64,000 nt of DNA from Lujinxingia litoralis (GCF_003260125.1 NZ_QHKO01000007.1:5001-69000), one strand, 5' to 3'. Counted from the stretch's first letter, positions 33,257 through 43,085 are shown. Notes: generated by a model from the letters alone, not told the origin. Translations and numbers: made by a program.

Positions 33257-36200
33257 TGGCCACGCTCTATTACAAAAAGCCCGATGCGCTGGTGGCACTT
33301 CAGCAGCGGGAGGGGCGCCACGCGGTGATCGAGGCCAGCGCCGGCACCGGCAAGACCTACACGATCGAGCATATCGTGGCCGACCTCCTCCTGCGCGGAG
33401 AGGTGAAGGTCAACGAGGTGCTGGTCGTGACCTTTACGCGGGCGGCGACCGCGGATCTCAAAAAGAAGATCCGCGAGCGCCTCCAGGAGCTGGTCCGGGC
33501 CTGGTCGGCGCTGGAGCCTGGCGAGGTGCGCACCCTGGATGGTGGCGAGTCGCAGGCTGGCGAGCCGGCAGCGCTCCCGGGGTTCGGGGTGGTGGAGGCC
33601 GAGGGGGTGGAGCGGCTGAAGATGGCGCTGCGCTCCTTTGATCAGGCCTCGATCTATACGATCCACGGGTTTTGCCAGCGGATTCTGGTGGAGCATGCCT
33701 TTGCCAACAAGCGCCTGCTGGAGCAGGAGCATGTCGACGGGGATCAGCTGGTGTACCGGGCGATCTCGGAGGCGCTGCGCCAGGATGTGCCCGCCGATCC
33801 GGAGCTCCGCTACTGGCTTCAGGCCTATCTGGGCGCGGGCAAGGGGCTCGATACGCTGCGTGAGACGCTGGCCGGCTATGTGAAGACCCGTGGCGAGTAT
33901 CTGCCCCGGGTTCAGGTGAACCTCGACGCGCTGGCGGCCAGCGCGCAGGAGGGCGGGGCGTACTTCGCAGCGCTGGAGGGGGCGGCCTTTGACGAGGAGC
34001 TCGACGCGCTGCGCCCGGGCGGCAAAAAGGTGCACGGCACCACCCGCAACGCGTTCAAAAAGCATGTGCGGGCGATGATCGAGGGCTTCTCCTCACCCCC
34101 GGCCGGGGTGCTGGAGACGAAGGCCCTTTTGGAAGGAGCGCTTGCCGCCCCCTTTAAATACCTGGCGGGCAAAAAAGAGCATGACGTGCTGGTGCATATG
34201 CCCGAGCTCCTGAGAGCGGTCGAGGCGCTGGAGGAGCTGAGCTTTGATGTGGAGCTCTGCGTGGTTCAGGCGCTGGGCCCGCAGATCGCCCGGCGCATCG
34301 AGGCGATCAAGCAGGCCGAGGGGGTCTACACCTACGAGGATATGCTCACGCTGGTGCGCGATACGCTGGCGGCCGACGGGGAGCATGGCGAGCTCTTGAA
34401 CGTGCTTCGGGATCGTTTTAGCCACGCGATCATCGATGAGTTCCAGGATACCGACGAGGTGCAGTGGGAGATCTTTGAGCGCCTCTTTGTGGGGGGGCTG
34501 GCCGGGGCGGCGCCCACGCAGGCGCATCGTCTGGTGCTGATCGGGGATCCCAAACAGGCGATCTACGGGTTTCGGGGCGGCGATGTGCACACCTACCTGC
34601 GGGCGCGCCAGCGCCTGCTGGGAGAGGAGGCGCCGATTCCGCTCACGCAGAACTTTCGGTCCACGCCGCAGGTGATCGGGGCGTACAACGCGATCTTCGA
34701 TCAGCGCGCGGCGCAGCGCGTGGAGCTTGGCGAGGGGATCGGCTACGCGCACCCGGTGAGCGCGGGCAAGGCGTGGTTTGAAGCCGAGGTCGAGGGTCAG
34801 CGCGCGCCCGGGGTGCGGGTGCTCAACCTGAAGAGCGAGCGGGAGAAGCTCTCCGTCTCGGAGCTGCGCAAGGGGCTGGCCCGGGGCATCGCCACCCGGG
34901 TGCGGGGTCTGCTCCGGGGGGAGGGGGCGCCGGGCTACCCGCAGGAGCCCGGTGGGGACCTGGTCGGGCAGGTGGGGCCGGAGGATATCTACGTGCTCTG
35001 CCGGCGGCGCTCCGACGGGCTGATGGTGGCCGAAGCCCTGCGGAGCCAGGGGGTGCCCTACGCCTTTTTGAAGATGGACGGGCTCTTTGAGACGCAGGAG
35101 GCCCGCGATGTGTACGACCTCCTGATGGCGCTGGTCGACCCGCAGGATCGCTCGCGGCGAGCCCGGGCCTGGATGACCGGATTTTTCGAACTGGAGCTGG
35201 GGCAGCTGGCGAATCTGGAGGCGGTGAGCGAGTCGGAGGCGATCTATCAACGCCTGCTGCGCTGGGCCTGGCTTGGCGAGCAGCGGGCCTACCACGCGCT
35301 CTTTCAGGAGCTGATCGAGGCCAGCGGGCTGATGCGCCGGCGGCTGCTCCTGGATGTGAGCGAGCGGGAGCTGACCAACTACCAGCACCTGCTGGAGCTG
35401 ATGGCCGAGGAGTGCACCCGCGAGCGCCTGAGCATGGAGGAGCTGGCCGCCCGACTGAAGAGCTACCGGGAGGGGCGAGCGATGCCCGAGGGGGAGAGCG
35501 GGGACCAGCAGCGCCTGGAGGTGGAGTCGAAGGCCGTGCAGATCCTGACCGCCCACGGCAGCAAGGGGCTCCAGCGGGGGATCGTGTTTGTGGTGCCCGG
35601 CTTCAGCGATCTGATCAGCAGCCGCCGCAAGGACTACGCGCTCAAGGTCCCCCGGGAGTCGGGAGGGATGCGCCCGGTGCGCTGGGTGGCGTCGACCTCC
35701 GAGATGCCCCCGGGGTGGGAGGAGCTGCTGATCGAGCAGACCCGGGCCGAGGCCAGCCGCCTCAACTACGTGGCGCTCACCCGCGCCGAGGTGATGCTCT
35801 ACCTCCCTTACCTGGAGGCGGAGAGCCCGGCCTACTCCGATAATCGCGATAAGCGCGACCCCTACTTTGATGTGATCGATCGCCTGCGGGCGATGCGCAA
35901 CGAGCCCACAGGCGCGTTTTTGGAGTGGCTGGACGTGGATCTCGACGCCCGGGCCCGGGAGGTGGACCTCCACCAGGTGCAGAGCACCCTGGGTCGGGTG
36001 CGCCTGCAGGGGCTGGAGCTACTCGCCGAGGAACGGGTGGCCCCCGACGTGCTCAGCACGCTGATGGAGCGGCGCTGGGAGGTGACCTCGTTCAGTAGCC
36101 TGCGCGGTCAGGTCGGCGGTGAGGGGCTTTTGGACGAGGCCGCCGCCGAGGTGGAGAAGGGCGATGACGCCCGCGATGACGAGGTGGTCTTCGATCCGGC

Positions 36201-36975
36201 GTTTCCCGGCGGGATGGCCACCGGGAACTTCGTGCACGGGGTGCTCGAAACCCTGGAGTACGCCCGGGTGCGCGACTACGCCGACGAGGCGGCCTGGGTG
36301 GCCGACGAGGAGCTGCAGGCCTTCTTTGAGCAGCATCGCAGCAGCTTTGGCGCAGACCCCAGCACGCTGAAGCCGGCGATGCGGGCGGTGTACCGCACGC
36401 TCTTAAGCCGGGTGGAGATGCCGGTGGCCGGCGAGGAGGCGCTGGAGGCGCTGCACCGCCTGAACCCGGAAAGGGTGCGCCGCGAGCTGGAGTTTTTGTT
36501 TCCGATCCCCGAGCTCTGCGAGGAGGAGGCCGACGGGCTACGCCGCAAATTTGGCCGGGGCGCGCGGGTGCAGGGGGGCTTTGTAAAGGGCTTTGTCGAC
36601 CTCTTATTTGAGCATCAGGGCAAGATTTACTTCGCCGACTGGAAGACCAACCTGGTGCGCAGCTACGACTCGCCGACGCTGGCCGGGCATGTGGCCGCCA
36701 ACTACGCCGAGCAGGCCCGGCTCTACACCGTGGCGCTGTGTCGGGTGCTCGATATGACCTGCGAGGCCGAGTACGAGGCGCGCTTCGGGGGGCTCTTCTA
36801 TTTCTATGTGCGCGGGATGCACCCGCAGCGGCCCGGGGAGGGCATCTACCGGGCGCGACCGAGCTGGGCGCAGATCGTGGGCTTTGAGCGCTCGCTCCAC
36901 GAGCGGATCCGTCGGGTGAAGCGCGGCGACGAGGAGCGGGCGCCGGTGCCCGGGCCGCAGGCCGAGCCGGTCTGA
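33253..36975 (+). CDS. recB: Exodeoxyribonuclease V subunit beta (RecB)
   Basis: 1240 residues. UvrD-type helicase motifs: I EASAGTGKTYTIEHI, Ia VVTFTRAATADL, II IIDEFQDTD, III LIGDPKQAIYGFRGGDV, IV LTQNFRS, V LTAHGSKGLQ, VI YVALTRA. The C-terminal PD-(D/E)xK nuclease has GFVDLLFEHQGKIYFADWKTN, with the catalytic D and K in DWKTN. It is the 3'-5' helicase and nuclease of RecBCD. GGGAGGT precedes ATGATG at 33253; either Met could be used. No residue needed for catalysis appears missing. Confidence 0.95.
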   Translation: MMATLYYKKPDALVALQQREGRHAVIEASAGTGKTYTIEHIVADLLLRGEVKVNEVLVVTFTRAATADLKKKIRERLQELVRAWSALEPGEVRTLDGGESQAGEPAALPGFGVVEAEGVERLKMALRSFDQASIYTIHGFCQRILVEHAFANKRLLEQEHVDGDQLVYRAISEALRQDVPADPELRYWLQAYLGAGKGLDTLRETLAGYVKTRGEYLPRVQVNLDALAASAQEGGAYFAALEGAAFDEELDALRPGGKKVHGTTRNAFKKHVRAMIEGFSSPPAGVLETKALLEGALAAPFKYLAGKKEHDVLVHMPELLRAVEALEELSFDVELCVVQALGPQIARRIEAIKQAEGVYTYEDMLTLVRDTLAADGEHGELLNVLRDRFSHAIIDEFQDTDEVQWEIFERLFVGGLAGAAPTQAHRLVLIGDPKQAIYGFRGGDVHTYLRARQRLLGEEAPIPLTQNFRSTPQVIGAYNAIFDQRAAQRVELGEGIGYAHPVSAGKAWFEAEVEGQRAPGVRVLNLKSEREKLSVSELRKGLARGIATRVRGLLRGEGAPGYPQEPGGDLVGQVGPEDIYVLCRRRSDGLMVAEALRSQGVPYAFLKMDGLFETQEARDVYDLLMALVDPQDRSRRARAWMTGFFELELGQLANLEAVSESEAIYQRLLRWAWLGEQRAYHALFQELIEASGLMRRRLLLDVSERELTNYQHLLELMAEECTRERLSMEELAARLKSYREGRAMPEGESGDQQRLEVESKAVQILTAHGSKGLQRGIVFVVPGFSDLISSRRKDYALKVPRESGGMRPVRWVASTSEMPPGWEELLIEQTRAEASRLNYVALTRAEVMLYLPYLEAESPAYSDNRDKRDPYFDVIDRLRAMRNEPTGAFLEWLDVDLDARAREVDLHQVQSTLGRVRLQGLELLAEERVAPDVLSTLMERRWEVTSFSSLRGQVGGEGLLDEAAAEVEKGDDARDDEVVFDPAFPGGMATGNFVHGVLETLEYARVRDYADEAAWVADEELQAFFEQHRSSFGADPSTLKPAMRAVYRTLLSRVEMPVAGEEALEALHRLNPERVRRELEFLFPIPELCEEEADGLRRKFGRGARVQGGFVKGFVDLLFEHQGKIYFADWKTNLVRSYDSPTLAGHVAANYAEQARLYTVALCRVLDMTCEAEYEARFGGLFYFYVRGMHPQRPGEGIYRARPSWAQIVGFERSLHERIRRVKRGDEERAPVPGPQAEPV

Positions 36976-37070
36976 GGGGAAGAGGCGCGCCCCCGGGGGC
37001 GCGTGGCGATGGGATGCTGGGCGATGAGCGCGGGCCATGTGGGGCCTGCGACGCGTGAATGAGGCAGATG

Positions 37071-39269
37071 ATGAGTCAGCTCGATTTATTAAGTGCATGG
37101 AAGAAGCAAGACGCGGCCGAGAAGCCCCAGGCTCGCCAGCCGGAGGAGGCGCCCGGGGGGCGCGGGGTGTTCGCGCGGGCCTTTCGCGTGGATGCCTCCC
37201 TGCTCAGCGCGCGGGATGTCTCGGCGCTGGGGGCGCATCTGGAGGGGCAGGGCATCTCGCGGGCGCGCCTGAACCTGGCGCTCAACCTGGTGCAGCTTCA
37301 GGAGGGGCTCAGCGCCACCGAGCACCGCGCGCTCTTGATGGTCGTGCTCGCCAGCATGCTGGCGCAGTCGATGGGCAGCACCTACATGCCCCTGGAGGAT
37401 GGCGAGGAAGGGTATTTGCGCGCGACCCTGCGCCACCTTTTGCCGCAGCCGACGCCGGCGGGCTGGGAGATCGACGCGCTGCTCCCGGCCTTTGCAACGC
37501 TGCTGAGTGAGGAGCGCGCGCCGGCGATCGTGGGGCAGCCCGGTGACTTCAAGCCGCTGATCGTGGATCAGGGGCGCCTCTACCACCAGCGCATGCTCCT
37601 GCATGAGGAGCGCCTGGCCCAGGCCATCGATCAGATGCTGCGCCGCCCCGACACCTCGCCAGACCCCGGGGAGGTGCGCCAGGCGCTCGAAGAGGTGATC
37701 GAGAAGCGCCCCACCACCTGGAGCGATGGTCAGACCCGGCATCCGGTGCGCCCGGGGCCCGAGCAGCAGCTGGCCGCACTCAGCGCGCTGCACGCCCCGC
37801 TGGCGCTGATCACCGGGGGGCCGGGCACCGGCAAGACCACCATCGTGGTCACCATCCTGCGCCTGGCCGCGCGCCTGGGGCTTAAGGTGGCCGACATCGC
37901 GCTGGCCGCGCCCACCGGGAAGGCTGCCAACCGCATGGCGGAGTCGATTCGCGCGCAGCTCACCGGCGTGCAGGACCCCGGCGACCTCGACACTCGCCTC
38001 CTCCACGAGCTCCCCGCGCCCGCCACGCTTCACCGCCTCCTGGGGTACTCGCCGCGCGCCGGCACCTTTCGCCATCATCGGCATCATCGCCTGCCGGCGA
38101 AGCTGGTGGTGGTCGATGAGGCCTCGATGATCGACCTCTTCATGATGGAGGCGCTGGCGCAGGCGCTGGCCGATGACGCGCGCCTGGTCTTGCTGGGCGA
38201 CGCCGACCAGCTGCCTTCGGTGGATACCGGCGCGGTGCTGCGGGACCTGCTCCCCGAGGTGCCCGCCACCGATCTGCCCTGGCGCGAGCTGGCGCTCGAC
38301 CCGCTGGCGGCCACGCCCGGCCAGGGGCGCACCGCGCGCCACGCGGTGCGCCTGACCAAAAGCCACCGCATGCGTGAAGACGACCCGGCCGGACGCGCGA
38401 TTTTGCAGGTCGCCCGGGCGGTGGGGGCGGGGCTGGCAGGGGAGGCCCCGGGGGCGTTGCCGCCCCAGGTGGACACCCTCTCGGAGATGGACGCGGCGCG
38501 CTGGCAGGGCGTGGAGCTCTGGTCGCCAGCGCGGCGCGCCGGGGCGCCCGGCGCCGACGAGGAGCCCGGGAGTGTGCGCCTGGATGCCTTCATCGATGCC
38601 TGGTTCAAGCACCACCTGGCCGGGGTGCCCCGCGACCTGATCTTTCAGACCTACACCCGCGACGCCCATGGCGAGTTTGCCCCCGAGGCCCGCGCCGAGC
38701 TGCGCGCGTTAATGGCGTACTTTGCCCGCGCCCGCGTGCTCACCCTGACCCGCGTGTTTGAGACGGGCTCCGAGGCACTCAACCGCCGCTTCCACGCCGC
38801 CTTTGGCCGCTTCCGCCGCGAGATCGCCCGCAGCCCGGCCGAGGGCTCCACCCTCTACGATATGTACGTCGGCGAGCCGGTGATGATGCTGCGCAACGAC
38901 TACGAGCGCGACCTCTTCAACGGCGATCAGGGCGTCGTCGTCTGGTGCAAAGACGCCGGCGGCCAGACCCAGCCCTTTGCCGTGTTTGAGCGCGGCGAAC
39001 GCCTGGTGGCCTACCCCCTTGGCGAGCTCCGCGACGACCTGGTGCACGCCTACGCCATGACCGTCCACAAGAGCCAGGGCTCGGAGTTCCGCCACATCGC
39101 CGTGGTGCTCCCGGCGCAGGACATGCCGCTTTTGACCCGCGAGCTCCTCTACACGGGCATCACGCGGGCGAGTAAGAGCGTGCTTCTGGTGGGGTCAGAA
39201 AGGCTGCTCGGCGTGGGGGCGGAGCGCCGCGCGCGGAGGTTCTCGGGGGTGGGGGGGCGGTTGGGGTAA
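37071..39269 (+). CDS. recD: Exodeoxyribonuclease V subunit alpha (RecD)
   Basis: 732 residues. An N-terminal helical domain (to about 225) precedes the SF1B helicase: Walker A LITGGPGTGKTT, then AAPTGKAANRM, motif II VVDEASMIDLFMM, motif III LLGDADQLPSVDTGAVL and C-terminal YAMTVHKSQGSEF. It is the 5'-3' helicase of RecBCD. GAGG at 37061 fits the ATG at 37071 best; 37059 and 37068 are alternatives. The gene lies 95 bp after recB in the order recC-recB-recD. Confidence 0.95.
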   Translation: MSQLDLLSAWKKQDAAEKPQARQPEEAPGGRGVFARAFRVDASLLSARDVSALGAHLEGQGISRARLNLALNLVQLQEGLSATEHRALLMVVLASMLAQSMGSTYMPLEDGEEGYLRATLRHLLPQPTPAGWEIDALLPAFATLLSEERAPAIVGQPGDFKPLIVDQGRLYHQRMLLHEERLAQAIDQMLRRPDTSPDPGEVRQALEEVIEKRPTTWSDGQTRHPVRPGPEQQLAALSALHAPLALITGGPGTGKTTIVVTILRLAARLGLKVADIALAAPTGKAANRMAESIRAQLTGVQDPGDLDTRLLHELPAPATLHRLLGYSPRAGTFRHHRHHRLPAKLVVVDEASMIDLFMMEALAQALADDARLVLLGDADQLPSVDTGAVLRDLLPEVPATDLPWRELALDPLAATPGQGRTARHAVRLTKSHRMREDDPAGRAILQVARAVGAGLAGEAPGALPPQVDTLSEMDAARWQGVELWSPARRAGAPGADEEPGSVRLDAFIDAWFKHHLAGVPRDLIFQTYTRDAHGEFAPEARAELRALMAYFARARVLTLTRVFETGSEALNRRFHAAFGRFRREIARSPAEGSTLYDMYVGEPVMMLRNDYERDLFNGDQGVVVWCKDAGGQTQPFAVFERGERLVAYPLGELRDDLVHAYAMTVHKSQGSEFRHIAVVLPAQDMPLLTRELLYTGITRASKSVLLVGSERLLGVGAERRARRFSGVGGRLG

Positions 39270-39285
39270 GACGACTGACTTCGCG

Positions 39286-39543
39286 TTATTCGTCGTCCAG
39301 GCCGAGCTCGCGCTTGAGGTCGGTCCACTTGACTCGCCCACCCTCTTTGCGCGCTTTAAGTGCGGCCTTGATGTCGAGCTGATCTTCGAGTGCTTCCAGC
39401 AACTCCAGGTCTTCGCACGAGATCAGCGCGGCGGAGGGCTTCCCGTTGCGGTGGAGGATCAGCCTTTCTCCGGCGTAGGAAACACGGTTGAGGCTGTCCG
39501 AGAAGTTCTGGCGCAGTTCGGTGACGGATAGCTGGCTGGTCAT
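39286..39543 (-). CDS. Orphan Phd/YefM-family antitoxin
   Basis: 85 residues: SVTELRQNFSDSLNRVSYAGERLILHRNGKPSAALISCEDLELLEALED is the Phd/YefM fold, in which the N-terminus binds DNA and the C-terminus binds toxin. No toxin gene follows; its stop lies 16 bp from the recD stop, in convergent orientation. Either the toxin was lost or the protein is a solitary repressor. The palindrome 29 bp upstream suggests that autoregulation survives. Confidence 0.85.
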   Translation of the reverse strand: MTSQLSVTELRQNFSDSLNRVSYAGERLILHRNGKPSAALISCEDLELLEALEDQLDIKAALKARKEGGRVKWTDLKRELGLDDE

Positions 39544-39571
39544 GGGATTCTCCGGGGGCCAGGGCGTACAG

Positions 39572-39590
39572 AATGACCAAAATGGTCATT
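39572..39590. promoter_or_regulatory. Probable Phd/YefM operator
   Basis: Perfect palindrome AATGACC-aaaat-GGTCATT, 29 bp upstream of the antitoxin start. Phd-family proteins repress their own promoters through such sites; TACAAT just upstream on the minus strand may be the -10. Confidence 0.65.
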
Positions 39591-39914
39591 GTATTTATGG
39601 CGAACAGGTGGACTGCGTTCCGGGCTGCTTATCGATTTTAGTCGCCCCAATCTCCTCACCGATACGCATACCTCCCTCCATCCTCCGCATCCGCGATAAG
39701 CGAAAGCAGCACATCTCGCCCCCCACCACTCCCAAACCGACTCATATCCTCAAACACCCGTGAGATCGTGACGCGCGGCGAAACCCTGGCCACCAGCCGA
39801 GCGCGCAACACGATCTCCGTCGCCCGATTCGTCTTCGCCCGGATTGGGCTTCTGATGCCGCCAGATAGAGAGAGCTATGCTCCGAGCTCATCCCAAAGGT
39901 CGCGAGTTTATGCA
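39591..39914. other. Intergenic region, possible gene remnant
   Basis: On the minus strand about 70 codons are open before a stop near 39660 (for example the stretch RVTISRVFEDMSRF and DVLLSLIADAEDGG) but there is no plausible start. Then a 24-codon frame follows GGAGGGAGGT. This may be the decayed 3' end of a gene once upstream of the antitoxin; no family was recognised. Confidence 0.25.
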
Positions 39915-39968
39915 CCCCAAAAAGCCCGCGCCCCCCTGAATCCTCAGGGGGGCGCGGGCTTTTTGGGG
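39915..39968 (-). terminator. Strong terminator, bidirectional
   Basis: A 25-bp perfect stem (39915-39939 with 39944-39968) and four-base loop, with a T run in the descending arm on either strand. It closes the protease operon, 16 bp after its last gene. Confidence 0.9.
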
Positions 39969-39984
39969 CGCCGGGCCTCTTTCG

Positions 39985-40476
39985 TTAGAACCAGGAATCA
40001 TCAATGCTGGCCGCGAAGTTTCCCTCGAGCCAGAGCCTGCCCTCGCACTCGTCTGTAACGCAAAAGTGGCATACATAGCCCGAGAAATAGCCGCTGATCA
40101 GCCCGTACTCGTTGCTTGTCACCGTAATCGAGGTCCTTTCGATGTCCCGGTTCGGGCAGAACATGGTGCGGTAGCTATTCGTGCTGTAATTCTCGTCGTG
40201 TTCCCAGGATAGGTCGACGAGCTCTCCGCTGTAGGTTCCCGGCTCCCCGGAGGGCCACCTCAGGGAGAGCCCCTCCCGGGATAACGAGAGCCTGTAGCGA
40301 CCAGACGCAACATTGAAGGTCGAATCAACTTTGATTTCGTCGTCGGAGGTGAACTGGAGCAGTTCGTCACCGACCTCCAGTGTGACCTCTGCCCCGGTGA
40401 AGAGGTTCGGGCCACAGGCCAGTGCCAGAAGGGGAGATAATGAAAGCAACAGGGGTTTTATATTGAGACGTTTCAT
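39985..40476 (-). CDS. Predicted lipoprotein, last gene of the protease operon
   Basis: 163 residues. Signal peptide KPLLLSLSPLLALAC with lipobox Cys. The mature part is beta-rich (VTLEVGDELLQF, TYSGELVDLSWE) with four later Cys (MFCPN, YVCHFCVTDEC) that could form two disulphides or a zinc knuckle. Not recognised. Three consecutive ATGs (40482, 40479, 40476) overlap the stop of the protease gene; 40476 has the best spacing from GGAG. The gene is translationally coupled to the protease. Confidence 0.65.
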   Translation of the reverse strand: MKRLNIKPLLLSLSPLLALACGPNLFTGAEVTLEVGDELLQFTSDDEIKVDSTFNVASGRYRLSLSREGLSLRWPSGEPGTYSGELVDLSWEHDENYSTNSYRTMFCPNRDIERTSITVTSNEYGLISGYFSGYVCHFCVTDECEGRLWLEGNFAASIDDSWF

Positions 40477-40478
40477 CA

Positions 40479-41339
40479 TCATTCTCCGAGGGTGATTTTG
40501 CGGGATTGCGGCCAACTTACCTGCCGGCGCACCAGGCGGCCGTCGATCAGCGCCGCGACCTCATACATGCCTTCCTCGACCATCAGCACCACGCGCGGGC
40601 CGGAGCCGACCATCACGTCGTTGACGTACACCGGAGTGGTGTTGGCGAGCTCGATCACCAGACAATCGCAGCGCTCGCTGAGCGTGGGCAGGTGGGCGAT
40701 GGCCTGCTGCAGCGGAATCGCAAAGTTGATGCTCTGGGCATCGGTGAGTCCGGCTGTGACCACGCCGATGGCCTCGCCGCGGAGGTTCACCACCGGCCCT
40801 CCCGAGCTGCCGGGGTTCAGGGGGATCTGGGTCTGAAAGAGGGGCCTCTCTTCGCCGCTGGGATAGATGTTTGAGATCATCCCGGTGGTGTAGGTCCAGA
40901 TCGCCCCGCGTCCGTGGCCGACGGCGGCCGCCCAGTCGCCCACGGCCACGTCGTGCATACCGGCCATGCGCAGGGGGGCGACGTTGTTGACCTGCACCTT
41001 CACCAGCGCCAGATCGCGGTCTTCGGCGAGTTCGATGACCTCTCCGGTGAGGCGGCGCCCGTCGTGCAGGACGACTTGAACCTGGGGGTGTTGCTGGACG
41101 ACGTGGGCGTTGGTCAGGATCACCCCGTCGGAGGAGACAAAAAAGCCCGAGCCCAGCCCGTTTTCATGGGTGATGAACACCACCGAGGGCGCCACACGGG
41201 TGAAGAGCTCGCGCTGTTCGCGCTGGATCTCTTGGAGAATGGACTCCTGGGCGGCGGCGCGCCCCGGCCGCGGCGCGCAGAGCGCGGCCACCGCGAGCAC
41301 CAGGAGCAGATGTCTCTTACCTGAGCGTGTCAACATCAT
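40479..41339 (-). CDS. Trypsin-like serine protease, HtrA-like, without PDZ domain
   Basis: 286 residues. A signal peptide (LLLVLAVAALCAPRPGRAAA) is followed by an S1C-type protease domain (about 45-210): catalytic His79 (LTNAHVV), Asp109 (EDRDLALVK) and Ser179 (NPGSSGGPV). Instead of PDZ domains the C-terminal 70 residues look PEGA-like (TPVYVNDVMVGSGPRVVLMV). Periplasmic. The start overlaps the stop of the upstream gene as TAATG, and the downstream lipoprotein overlaps its stop, so three products are made in fixed proportion. Confidence 0.87.
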   Translation of the reverse strand: MMLTRSGKRHLLLVLAVAALCAPRPGRAAAQESILQEIQREQRELFTRVAPSVVFITHENGLGSGFFVSSDGVILTNAHVVQQHPQVQVVLHDGRRLTGEVIELAEDRDLALVKVQVNNVAPLRMAGMHDVAVGDWAAAVGHGRGAIWTYTTGMISNIYPSGEERPLFQTQIPLNPGSSGGPVVNLRGEAIGVVTAGLTDAQSINFAIPLQQAIAHLPTLSERCDCLVIELANTTPVYVNDVMVGSGPRVVLMVEEGMYEVAALIDGRLVRRQVSWPQSRKITLGE

Positions 41340-42661
41340 TACCAGCGCCCCCGTAGCTGCAAGCCGCCCTGTGTATCCGGGCCGCTCTGGAGATAGGGGG
41401 CAAACTCCAGACTCATCTCATCGGTCTGGTCGGCCCGGGGGAGTGCCTGGTCGGGCGACGCGTCGCCCGATTCGTCCTCACGCGTCGCGGCGGCATTGGC
41501 CTCTTTGACCAGCTCGCGTGTCTTCGGAAAGTTCAGCGGATGCAGTTCAATGGATCTGCGGGAGTAGTAGATCGCCAGGCCGGTGAACGCTCCGACGATG
41601 CCCGCGGTCAGCAGCGAGATGCCGGCGACGCGCTGACCGGAGAGCGCATCAAAGGACTCCTGAGAGTGGCAGTTCTGCTGCACCCGGGGGTGGCCGTAGT
41701 CTGAGCACCCCGCCACCGCCGGGGACTCCGAGGGGAGCTGGCGAACGTAGGTGCTGATCGCCAGCGTGGAGCCGATCGCCAGGGCTGCCAGCCCGAGCGA
41801 GCCGGTCACCTTCCCGAGAGACGCCCGGCGCGCCTGGCGCTGTGCGTTGGCCTCATAGGATGCGGCCAGGTCCTCGCGTTCGAGCCGGCGGTAGATGTCG
41901 GCATGCATGATGGTTTCGCCGGTCTCCCTGTCCAGAAGCTTCCAGTCTCGCCCATTGCCCTGCAGGAGGCGCAGGCGCCCGCTCTTCTCTTCTTCCCCGG
42001 CCCGGGCGTCCTCCAGGGCGCTTTTTGTCGCATCGAAGGCCTCCTGAGAGATCCCCCGGCCGACGTTACGACGTTGTTCCGAGGTCAACGCGACGCCCGG
42101 ATACACCATAAACCCGGCGATGGCCGCACCGTCGAGGCTGTAAAAGGTGATCATCGCCATGGCCGCAGCCGCCGCGTTGACTGCGGGCGCGGGCTCTTGG
42201 TCGGCGCCTTCTGCAGGGGCGTCGGCGGCGTCGGCCGCGAGTTCGGGAGCTCCGCTGGTCGCTTCGGGGGCGTCGGGCGCGGACGCCTCCGGGCCGCTCT
42301 CCGCAGGCGCCTCTTCGGGGGCTTCGGTCTCGGTCTCGTCACCGAAGGTGCGAACGATCACCACGGCATCGACCGGCAGGTGCGCCAGGCGCTCCACCAC
42401 ATCGAGATCGGCAAGCCCCTGCACATCGCTTATCACCGGATTATCGATCACCATGGGTGAGCCCGATTGACGCAGGTTTTCGCGCAGCGCCTGGCCGGCC
42501 GGGACGGCGCCCGGCCCGCCCGTGGCGATCACCACGCGGATCTCGCTGAGTTCCGGGGGTAAAGAATCCGGATGAAAAGTCTGGGACCAGTCCTGGGCCA
42601 TGGCCGGCGCCGAAGCCAGCAGAATGAACGCTGCCGTCCAGGCCACTAAAATACGTGTCAT
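41339..42661 (-). CDS. Exported protein with two membrane segments, unknown function
   Basis: 440 residues. A signal peptide (LVAWTAAFILLASAPAMAQ) is followed by a domain with a possible alpha/beta fold (IRVVIATGGPGAVPAG..AVVIVRTFGD). A low-complexity Glu/Ala/Pro stretch (about 105-160) comes next, then a second domain and two hydrophobic segments (VTGSLGLAALAIGSTLAIS and AGISLLTAGIVGAFTGLAIYY). In Myxococcota such proteins often look like tubulin-free, PEGA-associated periplasmic sensors; I cannot name a family. First gene of the coupled trio with the protease and lipoprotein. Confidence 0.65.
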   Translation of the reverse strand: MTRILVAWTAAFILLASAPAMAQDWSQTFHPDSLPPELSEIRVVIATGGPGAVPAGQALRENLRQSGSPMVIDNPVISDVQGLADLDVVERLAHLPVDAVVIVRTFGDETETEAPEEAPAESGPEASAPDAPEATSGAPELAADAADAPAEGADQEPAPAVNAAAAAMAMITFYSLDGAAIAGFMVYPGVALTSEQRRNVGRGISQEAFDATKSALEDARAGEEEKSGRLRLLQGNGRDWKLLDRETGETIMHADIYRRLEREDLAASYEANAQRQARRASLGKVTGSLGLAALAIGSTLAISTYVRQLPSESPAVAGCSDYGHPRVQQNCHSQESFDALSGQRVAGISLLTAGIVGAFTGLAIYYSRRSIELHPLNFPKTRELVKEANAAATREDESGDASPDQALPRADQTDEMSLEFAPYLQSGPDTQGGLQLRGRW

Positions 42662-43085
42662 ACGAGATCACCTCAGATCAAAATTGAAACAAATATCAGT
42701 TCATATTGCCGGCGGTCGCCTGAAGAACTCGCCTGTTCCGACGAGATCGCCGCAGCGTTGTATACATATGTATGAAACGTGCCCTGCATAGCTGATGTGG
42801 GACGGAGCGTCAAAACCAGCCGCGCGGATGTGGTGTGGCAAGGTGGCGTTGTGTTGGCGGCAATACATGGTGCGGGGAGGGGGCTGCTTCCTACCCTCGA
42901 GCTCCCGGCTCCTCACGCAAACAAGGTTAACTAGAACCACCCTTTTCGGGCGATTGAATCCGGGGCCATTCGCGCGCGTTCATCAAAAGGCTCAGAGATT
43001 CGAAAATGGCCCGTTGTCCGAAATCGTGACCCTGTCCTATATACAAAGCTCACCGGTAAGCCATGAGTTGAAGACGGAGATGTCG
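42662..43085. other. Divergent intergenic region
   Basis: 424 bp with no convincing gene; relatively AT-rich between 42662 and 42790 (TTGAAACAAATATCAG, TATACATATG), where promoters for the protease operon and the PLD-HTH gene probably lie. Confidence 0.4.

Noticed and set aside
39660..39870. About 70 open minus-strand codons with protein-like composition
   Set aside because: No start codon with a ribosome-binding site and no family match; listed only as a possible remnant.
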